From NCBI RefSeq assembly GCF_943734655.1, contig NC_071354.1, positions 70,329,544 to 70,393,543 of the forward strand: a DNA stretch of 64,000 bases. Direction: 5' to 3'. Every line of letters begins with the position of its first letter. The stretch's first letter is position 1. This DNA is from Sabethes cyaneus (taxonomy: Eukaryota > Arthropoda > Insecta > Diptera > Culicidae). Below the pieces are notes generated by a model, which was not told the origin of the DNA, did not search any database, and was given only the letters and a program-made list of their open reading frames with translations. Below, one piece after another: positions 22,422-32,519 of the stretch. The position numbers were made by a program, and so were the translations under genes.

Positions 22422-22599
22422 AAATTAAACTTTCCGCAATACCCGTATACTGAGTCTCATTTTTACTGCAGATCACATAACGGGAACGATTCGCCCTGGC
22501 TCTCTTGAAGATTTCCTTTTTCCATAACATGTGCACTAAAAAAATGGACTAATTTCGTATGGCCATGAGAAAAAACTACAAAGAATAATTCATTGGAAT

Positions 22600-23115
22600 A
22601 TTTTTTCTTGTCCTACTTGAAATGACAAGTGAAATTGGAGCTACAATTTAACATGAATTGCACTTAATTTTATATCAATTTGTACTTTATAATGAATCTA
22701 GAGTGTAACTTGAAATTGGAGTTGAGTATGAATAACAAATTGCACTTCAAATTACTTGAGCTTGAAATTAGTATTGAACTGGGCATGAAATTGGACTTAA
22801 GCTTGAACTAATTTGGACTAGAAGCTTTACCTCAAATTGAACTGCAAGCTGGACTTTAAAATGCGCTAGGACCAAGCTCTAAAATTGAACTTGAAAATTT
22901 GCTTGAAATTAAACATGTTTTTGGATTCTAAATTCGGTTTGAAATAGAACATGAAATGGGCCATGAAATTGGTCTTGAAATAGGATTTAAAATTTTTACT
23001 TGCAATCGAACATGAAATTCGATTAGAAATTGCATTACCAATTCAACTTGAAATTAAAACTGAAATTAAATTTGATATTTCAGTTAAAGTTGGACTTGAA
23101 TTCGGGAATCATTGG
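22600..23115. repeat. Degenerate GAAATTGRACTT-type low-complexity satellite
   Basis: About 500 bp dominated by variants of CTTGAAATTGAACTTGAAAT with no fixed register. Non-coding. Resembles a decayed cousin of the GGACTT array at 46.3-47.7 kb. Confidence 0.7.
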
Positions 23116-26100
23116 GAAATCATAATGAAAATTATTCAGAATTTACACCTTCTGATTGATTGTCAATTACTGTAGCCTCTCTAGTTATGGTAGCAATAAT
23201 CTAATGAGAGCGTTTTATGGATTTTGTAGTAAAGTAGTAAAAATATTCGAAATTTATCGAAAACACTCGAAGAAGTTTTTCACATCAGACTTACGTTGGG
23301 GACCAAACGTAATCAAGAGGAAACTTTCTTGAATTTTGCTATTAATAAATTTCGCATGAGTCAAATCCCGTTAAAAATTCAAACATTTCGGTAGCACAAT
23401 CCACAACTATAAACTGAAACTGCCTATTGCCAGCAACATCTTCCTTCCTGCATGACAAACATACGCTCAACCGGTTCGACATCCTTTCGATCATGCTGTT
23501 TGTTCTCAATTGAAATTTTCCGATTCGAATATTTGTCTTTTTCCGAGCAGCGAGCTCTTCAAAAATCCATCAAGCTCGAGTGTTTGTCTGGGAAAATTGT
23601 TCCAGAAACGGTGCTCTCCCGTATGTTTCTTCGGGTACCGGTCCACCGCTCACCGAGGCATGTCTATACATATATGTAGGTACCAGGTACCTACACACGA
23701 GCGCACAGACAATCGCGCCGGGCATCCGGCAAACGAGTGGCAGTCGAACGTGAAATTCAATGCATACAAAACTCCAGGCTATCTACTATCTCCGGCAGCT
23801 CAGCCATGAACTCGAAAGACGAGCAAATTTTGCATCCTTTAGAATGTCGTCGTTGAAAGTTTTCCGCCGCACTACCGTAGTTTACAATCGTTTCGCCAGC
23901 CAGCACAGCCAGCCCCTTTTGTTCGCAAAAGACCTCACCAGGGGAACACATCAAGCCGGAAAAACTTTGATCTCGTGTTTAGAGCCCTGCGGTTAGCCAA
24001 GATTTCCGGTTTGATATTTCTCGGTACACTGTCTCTCACAAAAGGAACTTCCGGTTCCGAAGAAAAACATGTTACAGCCAGCCCTGCTGCTATTAAGTGG
24101 GCTTTGTTGATTCAACTAACACCGACAAGATTGGGGTGTTTGCAGTTTCTTTTCTCATCTATCAACGAACAGAATGAAACAAGTTTTCTAATTATTTCTT
24201 TTGGATTTTGGAATTTCTCCAAAACCGAAGCAACTGTCAAAAAACCGTTCAGCAACTGTGCTCAGCCGCAGCAGAATGTAAGTGAATTCCGGCATTCTCC
24301 GTTATCCGAGAGGTTGTTTTCTTGAACTTTCTGCCTCTTTTTCTGATATATCATTCGGAAGGAATCGCCATATTTCCTGGTAAGAGAGGACGAATGCAAT
24401 TTGTCCTGGGCGGAAGAGTAAAAGTTAAGCCAGGGCTGCGCGTGTGTTTGGGCACAACATTTAGGGGCCGAAAACTGAAAGTCGGTCGTTTGAAGGGAAA
24501 CTTTTACGACTTGCGAAAGCCCACTCCATTCTCATTTCCTTTTCTTTTTTTGGTACCAACCCGACATATAGCACGGTGACCTAAAATGTGGTTCTTCTCG
24601 TTGATGGGTGAATGGTAGGAGTTGACTTATTTTCTACCGCCCACGACAGCAAAGTAACAGGATTGCACTCAGTCCCCTCCTGACTGCTACTGCTGGCAAG
24701 CAGCAAGGATGCTAGGAAAGTTAGGGCGGTTTTTGGAAGAGAAAACATTCGAGGAGGGAGTGCTTTTCACCAGCTGATGGTATCAGCTGGAGGTTTGACA
24801 CAGAATAGGAAAGACTGCTACGGAGTGTTACAACACATTCGGTGTGAAAATTTAATTATTGCTGCAAGAAGCGGGCCAAGTTTTCCGGCAACTGGTGGTG
24901 ATACTGGGAAGACTTCAGCTACATAGACGCAGCATTTAATTAATGTGACTGGAAATTGGAGTGGAGATCATGAAGGCAGCTCTAGGACTTCATTATTTAT
25001 GCATTTGATTGCAGCTATTTATGTTATCACTGGGTTGGTTGTTGAAAGCAGCGTTTGATGAATAATTGTTGTGCAATATTATTTTACAGGATTGTGTAAA
25101 AGTCAATAATTAATCAATTTAAAAATTTATTAGATTCCATTAGCATATATAATTTTACACTCTTGTCAAAGAGAAGTGAAAAACAAAACCACCGCTCATG
25201 TGTTCTGGTAAATCATAGTTAAGTATCACGGTGCTGACGCTTCATTGCAAATTACAGACACACACACAAAAATATTGCAGAGAAGCATCCCGCATATCTT
25301 AAATCTTCAACCACATTCGCGGCTTACAAATGTTTGTTGGTTTGAACTACTTTCGCTCTGAGATTTCGTTCTTGTGGTGCAATCATCCAATGCGGAATAT
25401 AGCAGCGAAAGCTCTGTACCTACCTGCCTGGCTATGAAAGCAAAGTAGTGAACAAGGTTGAATTAACATAAACGTACGCCGACCCCTCGAACGCGTACCT
25501 CCCCCAAGCGTTGATGGGAACGGTATGCTTTTGAAAACATATCGCCCGCGTTATCCTGAAAGTTCGGGCGCGCGCTCTAAAAAATAATGGCACCAACGCA
25601 GGCTGCCAGGTTATGAAAATTGTTTACTTTTAATAGTAATTTTTTATCCGGACACGAGTGTGGAAAACCAGGTTAAAGTGAGTGCTGTAAGCACACTGTA
25701 TACTGCAATTTATAATGATAGTCGTCTTTCAGTGCGAATTTCGCCTGCCTCCTCCTCTGTACTCTATACCCAATGATCTTGCTGCACTCCACGGTGGGTT
25801 CCACGAAAAAAAAACTGCACCATCCCACCAACGGCAGCCATAACATCAGCAGCACATGTGAAAACCGAATGCCGTCGTCAACGAGACGCTACTTGATTGC
25901 AGAGGAAACTGCATGGGGACGACCGTTTCGTTACATAAAGTGGTATTTAGAGCAGCAAATGTGTGAATAAAAGTCATTGTGTTTATGGTAAATTATTTTC
26001 ATATACAATAACTTGGTACGGTCCAACCAGCCAGACCAGCATGCAGCAGTGAACGGGAGAATACGCCAACGGAATGCAAGTTTAAATTCGATTTTTCTGC

Positions 26101-26750
26101 TGCACGTTTACGATGTTATTCGTTTAAATTATTCACGTGACACATGTAGAGCAATATCTTGAGAAAGCAAATCTGCTAAACTAGAAAAAATTCGGTCATA
26201 ATTTACCCATTGTCCAATGGTTGCGTACGCTTCTATGTGAAAACAGCTTCAGTCTGAGCTTGTTTTGCTAGACTGTTGCTGCTATGTGTTCCAGTTTTGC
26301 ATTATTTTACTACCATACACGAGCACCATTTCCCGGCGTAAGGTGGCAGGCGTGCAATGCGTTCAGGCACATGGGAGGGACCTTTTTTGAAGCCTGTTGC
26401 AGCAAGCAGCAGTGCATCATGCATCCGATAAAAAAAACAACCTCTAATTGGAGTGCTTCGTAATTATGTTTGCTTTGTGTGGGCTGAAGCCAAAGCAAAT
26501 GCACCTACTTCTCCGAAATATATGTGTACATTAGTAATGGGGTTGTACAGGAAGTAAGTGATTATGCATCAAGAGATTAGGTGACAATTGCGAAAAAAAC
26601 AGTGCACCGCTGCGCGCGGTTGCTGGTGTGGGCAAATTAAAAGTGGGTTAATTAGTGTTAGTTGCTGCTTGCTGCGATAAGGGAAGAAGCTTATTTTTAG
26701 TGCTGTGACAGAAATGAGAAGGCTCACAAATCGATGCCATTGGTGGGGAG
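23115..26750. other. No recognised gene
   Basis: Mixed AT-rich sequence. A short perfect palindrome, GTAGGTACC-A-GGTACCTAC, lies at about 23677-23695. Several open frames of 60-116 codons occur (for example 23975-24325 and 24322-24579). They show no family motif and no splice or promoter context that I can support. Confidence 0.4.
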
Positions 26751-26829
26751 TGGTTTTACAGGTTAATACAGGTTTTGTTTTCAAACCATTTCGTTTGCTT
26801 TTGCATATAGACTGCTTCGTTGTAGACTA

Positions 26830-27280
26830 CATACTTTCTCCGTATTGATTCGTCAACGACGAATACCGGGTCACTCGCTTGCAATTGTTTTGAGACAATT
26901 TGCTGTTTTAGAAAGATACTGCTTTACTTAGCGATGCCAGAATTCATCCGTCAAACCGCCCATCAGCCTTCAGTTGCTTCTTGTCGCTTCTACGTGTTCT
27001 GGATTGGATTGGTTGGGCCGTTGAGCTAATCCCTGAGAGCTTATTAGGAGAAAGTGGTTATGAAGCAGTACCTGTTGAATCTCGTCCAGTCCGACAAATA
27101 TGAGTGGTCGCGAATTGACTACTTTTTCCATTTCAATCCGAAACGTCGCCAGGGTTTCCTAGTAAAACGGATTTCTTGCGGTTCAGAGGCCAGCGAAAGC
27201 GATTTTGATTGAACGGACTAGCCGCTCCCACGACCCGCCCATATGTGGCGCTGGGGGCTAACTGAAAACCATGTCAGAAA
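26830..27280 (-). pseudogene. BEL/Pao integrase remnant, second element
   Basis: On the minus strand from 27250, the sequence reads PPAPHMGGSWERLVRSIKIA (27253-27194), then, after a stop, EMEKVVNSRPLIFVGLDEIQ (27146-27087) and HNHFLL. A degenerate post-core stretch, FWHR, stop, VKQYLSKTAN, lies near 26900-26945. The PHMGGSWERLVR motif and the VNSRPL motif are characteristic of the BEL/Pao integrase core C-terminus. Opposite strand to the first BEL/Pao copy. Only ~450 bp is recognisable and no LTR was found. Dead. Confidence 0.75.
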
Positions 27281-27950
27281 AATTTAGTGAAAACTTTCAA
27301 CACCTGTTAGTTGATTAGCCTAAGTGAAATTCGAGTGAATCCCTTCGCTCCAAGAAATGTAGAATGGCCTTTCTGTAGAAATGCATCGAAAGCATATGCA
27401 CCATTTCCAAGAGCACTGCAGTAAGATGTAAATTATGCAACCCACCGCTTCGCTAGTGACCATTCCAGCTAAACCTACATAGGGTCAAAGGTATCAGAAG
27501 AACCAATGATACCAGATCTACTGATTGATTCATTTATCAAGCGCTACAGAAAAGTTGTGGATTTTTTTCGGTTACAGAAGTCACGAGCTATATTACAAAC
27601 AGTTAATAATATACTGAAAGGCATTATTTTTTTCTATCAGAATTCTTCTGTGTGAAAATAAACGAACAGGATAGTAAAGAGTGCTTATTCTAATGAGTAG
27701 TGAATTGAAATGGAAAGATTTACGTTAACTATTCATAGGAACTTGCATTTTTCATTTTGATGGCAGATAGAAGCCTTCTCCTGAAATAATTTCTGTAGTG
27801 CTAAAGAATTTCAAACCCCTCTATTACTGCCAAGCGAATAAAGTTGTTCTTCAAAATCAAGTAGCCAAAATTCTTATCCTATTTGCGTGAATTAGCGTAA
27901 GCATTTTTCGCGATAATCAAAAGCAGTTAAACATTTATGTCTTCAGAAAA
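27280..27950. other. No recognisable feature
   Basis: AT-rich. May include more degenerate BEL/Pao sequence upstream of the integrase, but no motif is readable. Confidence 0.35.
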
Positions 27951-28880
27951 CATAACATAAAGACGATAAAGACATAAAGAGACGATAAAAAGATAACTAA
28001 AACACCAAAGACAACCAAGAGACGGCGAAAAGTTGGCGTAAAGATGAAGAAAATGCGATGAAAAATTGGCGAAAAAGGTATGAAAATATGACGAAAATAC
28101 GATGAAAAGTGGACAAAAATGCCGGAAAAATATGACGAAAATAACTTAAAAATACGATGAAAAGCCAACAAGACAGCAAAAATTATGTTTAAAAAGCCAA
28201 CGCAGTGCAACCAAAAGAGGAATAGATGACGAAAAGATAAGGAATAAATAGATATTTTTTGTTGAAACGAAAAAATGGCTAAAAAGTGACAGCAACAAAA
28301 ACGGTACAACGACGACAAAAAACCGGAAAAAGATGATAAAAATGAAAAATGAGAAAAGAAATGAAGACCAAAACGCCAAAACAGCAACAAAAAGACGATG
28401 AAAATGGCAATAAAACGTCCGAAAAAAGGCACAAAAATCTTAAAAAACGATTGAAGAGATGGAAAAAGGACCATAAAAAGATAACAAATATACAACAGAG
28501 AGATGATAAAATTATGACCAAAAAGGTGTCGAAAAAACAACAATAAAATGGGAAGAAAAGACGACAAGAGAACGAATAAAAGTCAGCAAATAGACAACAA
28601 AAAGTGGCGGCGAAATAATAACGAAAATACGATGGAAAGATGACGAAAAAGTAGTGATAAGCAGGTAGAAAGAATATGGAAACAAGGAAAAAGACGATAA
28701 AAATACGATGAAAATACGCCGAAAAAACGTTAAAGAAGGGACAAAAGTTGCCTAACAGATTATAAAACATGACGAAAAAATTAAACTAAATAAATGAAGT
28801 AAAGGCGGCGAACAGACGACTAAAATACGGTAAAACAGTGACTGAACGCTACAAGAAATGACAGCGGAACGCTGAAGAGG
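27950..28880. repeat. Purine-rich GACGAAAATACGATGAAA-type degenerate satellite
   Basis: About 930 bp strongly biased to A and G on the plus strand, with recurring GACGAAAA, ACGATGAAAA and GATAAAAA words at an irregular ~10-12-bp period. The long minus-strand open frames rich in F, S and L are a by-product of this composition, not genes. Confidence 0.75.
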
Positions 28881-28973
28881 AGTAAACCCAAATTTTAAAC
28901 TCACTTGGTTTTACTTGAATTGTTTGAAGGTTTTATTGCGGTAGTAATCATTACCTCTGGTTTTATTATGGTA

Positions 28974-29850
28974 CTAGCTGACCCGACAAACTTCGTATTG
29001 CCACAAATTAAACCGTGTTGTACATAAATCGTGAATCTCGGATGACATTTGCCACAATCTCGTGGGGTTCATGGGTGTTCTGGCTTAGTCTGATAAAATA
29101 TTTCGGATAGCATTTAAATATTCGCCATCATTACAAACCATTTCGCCGAATACCATTTTGCGGAACACCAATTCTCGGTTAACCATAACGCGGAATATAG
29201 AGTTTCGCTAAATACCATTTCACAAAAAACCTTACGCGGGATGTACCATTTCACGGAAAATCGTTTCGTAGAAAGTACCATTTCGAAGGGGTGACCCAAC
29301 TGAAGGAAAGTAATAGAGGTCAGTAGATCTAGGAAAACAAATAACCCTAGATAGAGGTGATCTCTACGGGGGGCTGCCCCCCGCAGTGGCCGGCGCTTCC
29401 AACGGCAGGTCACCGGTAACACTCGCGGCCTGAGCCATCTCGCCCTCAATCATCTGATGTTACTACTGATAGTTTTTGGTGGTCTTGTTATTGACTAATG
29501 TTTTATGAGAGTCTAAAATTTCTCGAGTTCGATTAGTTTTTGAGTTACGCAAAAATTTCTGTTTTATTTGTATGAGAGTCCTTATCCCCCTACCACAGGG
29601 ATGAGGGGTCTCAAACCATCAATAAAAAAATTCGTGCCTCCAAAGCCCCCCACATGCCAAATTTGGTTCCATTTGCTTGATTAGTTCTCGAGTTATGAGG
29701 AAAATTGTATTTCATTTGCATGGGAGCCCCTCCTCCTAAAGTGGGGAGAGGTTTCAATTTACCATAGAAAAAATTCTTGTCTCCAAAAATACCCGCATGT
29801 CCAATTTGGTTCCATTTGCTTGATTAGTTCTCGAGTTATGAGGAAATTTG
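28974..29850 (-). mobile_element. Non-autonomous Helitron, 3' portion, reverse orientation
   Basis: The plus strand has A then CTAGCTGACCCGACAAACTT at 28973. Reverse-complemented, this is a GC-rich terminus ending CAGCTAG followed by T, the CTRR-T end expected of Helitrons. Inside are ~20-bp CCATTTCG...GAATACC repeats (29130-29290), the GGGGTGACCCAACTGAAGGA block, GGTGATCTCTACGGGGGGCT, and module repeats ending TCTCGAGTTATGAGG. The same order is found at 58744-59700. The 5' half is missing: similarity ends near 29850. No Rep/helicase is encoded. Confidence 0.7.
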
Positions 29851-29869
29851 CACTTAACTTACAATACGT

Positions 29870-30030
29870 GTGGCGAAGCATTAAAATTGATCTTAGGGGC
29901 CATCCAGATGTCACGTGGACAAAAAATACTAATTTTCAAGCATTCCGCCCCCCCCCCCCCCCCCCCCGTGGACAACTGTGGACATTGACTCAACCTCTCC
30001 CCTGCTTGTCCACGTGGATATTTTTTTCTT
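29870..30030. repeat. Inverted CCACGTGG repeat flanking a poly-C tract
   Basis: CACGTGGACAAAAAATA (about 29911-29927) faces TTGTCCACGTGGATATTTTT (about 30007-30026) in inverted orientation. Between them is a ~21-base C run (29946-29967) and GTGGACAACTGTGGAC. It looks like a small foldback repeat. Confidence 0.45.
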
Positions 30031-30103
30031 ATGTAAAATTCAACAAACAAAGCTGTATGCTTTATAGCTTTGTAGTGAAAAAAAGCTTCATCAAATTTTG
30101 GTG

Positions 30104-30235
30104 GTAGCTGTCAGGCAGCGAAAAGTGTAATCGGTTTTGTGCTGTTTTCTGTAAAGTATAATAAGAGTATTTAAGCTTATAACTTGTTTCTTAAGAAGGT
30201 TATAGAAACCTTCTGATAAGAGTGGGCCCTTTGGT
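30104..30235. repeat. Dispersed repeat shared with 37073-37187, copy 1
   Basis: The order GCGAAAAGTGTAATCGGTTTT, TAATAAGAG, GAGCTTATA-like, and AGAAACCTTCTGATAAGAGT then GGGCC is repeated with ~75% similarity (by eye) at 37073-37187. Non-coding. Confidence 0.5.
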
Positions 30236-30285
30236 CGGAAGGTAGTTTTGTAGCGGCCACCAAAAATGTTCTGGTAGAGCTCATA

Positions 30286-30362
30286 GTTTTATTAGCGATT
30301 TTATGAAATTGGTCATGAAAACCACAATAGGAACGTAATAAAACCTACAATTGTTACTTGGG
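30286..30362. mobile_element. Short MITE-like element, second copy
   Basis: Shares GGTCATGAAAACC and GTAATAAAACCTACAATTGT then TACTTGGG with the 2924-3036 element and with 58321-58348. It abuts the 3' side of the LINE endonuclease block, exactly where that block breaks off. Confidence 0.5.
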
Positions 30363-30770
30363 TTGCCTTCAGCTACGCATAGAACGCTTCCTTCTCGTCG
30401 TCGAGTTTACCTTCATGTGGACAGTTCACGTTGATGATGGTCTTAGTTGAAAAAACGGTCTTCTATCTTTAATATGCACATCCTCTCGTCAATCGCCTTC
30501 CAGTGCATCACGCGATCCTGCATTCCGCCCATTACTACAAAGTCCTTTTCCAGCCTTTTCGCTGGGCACTCCACTGCTGCCGAATTGGAACTTGCTGGCA
30601 CGGATCCTCCACATTTTTTCGCCTTTGTGACAGATCTGCAGTGCCACTATGCTGAACTTTCGGGGTTCTAGCTATTCCAACTGCACCCTGTCGTCACCCA
30701 TGAAACTCAGCGATCTGCAGTTCCAAGTGCTAACCATCCATTCCATGTCCTTATTTCATCACATTTGTCC
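30362..30770 (-). pseudogene. LINE endonuclease N-terminal fragment
   Basis: On the minus strand from ~30770 the sequence reads a TWNGWLALGTA-like start, then DFVVMGGMQDRVMHWKAIDE, RMCILKIEDRFFN, and after a shift HEGKLDDEKEAFYA (down to ~30370). These are the first half of the apurinic-type endonuclease of the common LINE family in this window. It ends just before the point where the block at 32510 begins (see findings). Multiple stops. Confidence 0.65.
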
Positions 30771-31340
30771 ATGCCTGAGTCGTATTTCATTGATTTTTCG
30801 TAAAGAAGCGGGTTGCCTTACTAGACCCACTCTACCGATTGTAGTGATGGGGCTGCCATCTTAGCTTTAATTCAGAGCCGTTCGTTCCGGATCAGACGCT
30901 GTCGTGAGCCGTTCCTTACCTAGGGCACAACCACACACTTGCTTGAGGTATCGTCAAGCCATCAAGAGCAGCCTTTGATGACACTCAAGACTGACAAGGC
31001 TATTCATTGTTGTTTTACTCCAATATCCGCATGGGTGCCTTCTTCCCTGCCAGTATATGATTTTAGTTTTCACCGAAGTTGGTTATCGCAGCAGTATGAC
31101 GAGAAGGTACGAATAGGATAAGATGCTGGATAAGAGGCGTGCCAAATATATGTTACGTCTCCATATTTGTTGTTCTTGTGTTGCCAATCCTAATACCGGC
31201 TGATCCAGCATCCGAGGAAACCGACAGTGTATGGTGTTTGCCTAGGGAATTTTCGACATGTATTGGGTTCTCTCCTGAATACTGCTTTCATTGGTTGCTC
31301 ATCATAGATGCTTGCATCGAGGCCAGCCCGCTGTAGTCTA
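30770..31340. other. No recognised gene
   Basis: Lies between the two LINE blocks. No readable motif. Confidence 0.35.
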
Positions 31341-32510
31341 CCGCAGGAAATTCCATCGGCCTAATCTGTTTTGTTGGAAAAACATATTCGAATATGGTCC
31401 GCTACAACTTACTTCGCCTAACTGAATCGTACACCGCCTCGAAGTCTATGAATTTAAAAAAAAGTCGCACACCTGCTTTGGTATTCACCAATAAAGTTTT
31501 TTCGCAACGGCCTAAATCTATGAAACAAATTAGAGTTGAGGATTTTGTGTAATTGTGTAATTCGAAGTGACGGCTCTTTTTGTAAAATCTTCCAACCAGT
31601 TAGCGTGTTCCTCGTCTATAGATTGACGTAAATCTTAGGTGCTACGTATCCTTCTGTTATTACTCGACATACTTCGTAGCCAGCTGTTACAGCCTCTCAC
31701 AGATGAGGTTCGAAAAAACGACAGCCAGCTTGTTAAATTGGCGCTCTAGTTGCTTATTCAACTCGTTCTGAAGTTAGTGGATTCACCGCCTTTTCGTCGT
31801 CCTCAATCATTATGCTGTTGCTGTCAACATCTTGTTCATCATTCGACATTTCATCGAATGTTGTTTCCAACGCCTGGCCACCTCCGATCTTTCGCTAGTC
31901 AAGTTCCCCTCCTTGTCATTGCACATTACTGGAGTTGGCATGATCTGGCGTATCGCAACTGTAACAAACATGTCAGCTGCGGCTCGGTTGTTCTCGTTAG
32001 TCACTCGTCGGAACTCAAAACACACACTGCTTTTGCTACTCAATCATATTCTGTCCAACTCAGCTAATCAGCTTTTCGAGAGTACTCTGCAGTAGTCTTT
32101 CCACTAATAACCGGTGATTGCTCAGCCATATTTTGTTAATTTCGATTTGAATACGTTGGATAGCCGGGTGCGAATCTTACTTGCTTCCAGACAGTCGTCT
32201 AAGTCGACGTTTGGTCCACGAAAGGACCACACGTCTGCGACATTGGAAAAAGGGACGACCATCAATCAGAACATGGTCAGTCTGAGAGCAGGCCTCTCTA
32301 TTAGGGTATTTCCAGGTATGCTTCCAAATGTTCCGTCGTGCAAAATTGATACAAATACAGATGCCTATTTCTTTGGGTGTGACAAATTTTATAAGCCTCA
32401 GTTTGTTGTCGTTTGTGCCAAACAGGAAAGGGGATTTTCTTATCAGTTATCCTGTGCATTTTTATCCAAGGAGACGATTTTTGCGTCATGTCCTAGGCGC
32501 TACCCATATG
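31340..32510 (-). pseudogene. LINE endonuclease C-terminal half plus linker and RT start
   Basis: From about 32500 downwards the minus strand reads GHDAKIVSLDKNAQ (endonuclease core, where GDFN is expected), NDNKLRLIKFV, SQTDHVLIDGR and SFRGPNVDLDDCLEASKIRT. The catalytic SDH is lost in that last block. The linker follows with MCNDKEGNLTSERSEVARRW (31925-31866), then an RT part with NFIGEYQ, FIDFEAVYDSVRRSKL (31470-31420) and VFPTKQIR. Frames shift repeatedly. This is the later half of an EN/RT LINE whose early endonuclease half lies downstream at 30362-30770 on the same strand. Confidence 0.7.
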
Positions 32511-32519
32511 TATTACTCA

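Larger units (their letters stand above)
18050..22440 (-). mobile_element. R1-clade non-LTR retrotransposon, near full length, dead
   Basis: Reading the minus strand from about 22440 down to about 18050, the element carries ORF1 (gag-like, three zinc knuckles) and then ORF2 (apurinic-type endonuclease, reverse transcriptase, C-terminal domain), the organisation of R1-clade LINEs. Typical R1 wording occurs in the RT (SSYRPICLLDTAGKVL) and in the endonuclease (SDHQAVRYG). R1 elements proper insert in 28S rDNA, but no rDNA is visible at either flank, so this is an R1-clade relative or a dispersed copy. It has an internal deletion in ORF2, at least one frameshift in ORF1, and damaged catalytic residues (detailed in the entries below). 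Ends are approximate. Confidence 0.8.

Noticed and set aside
27935..28770. Long minus-strand frames rich in Phe, Ser and Leu that resemble multipass membrane proteins
   Set aside because: The apparent hydrophobic helices come from reading a purine-rich satellite on its pyrimidine strand. Two different frames look equally membrane-like.
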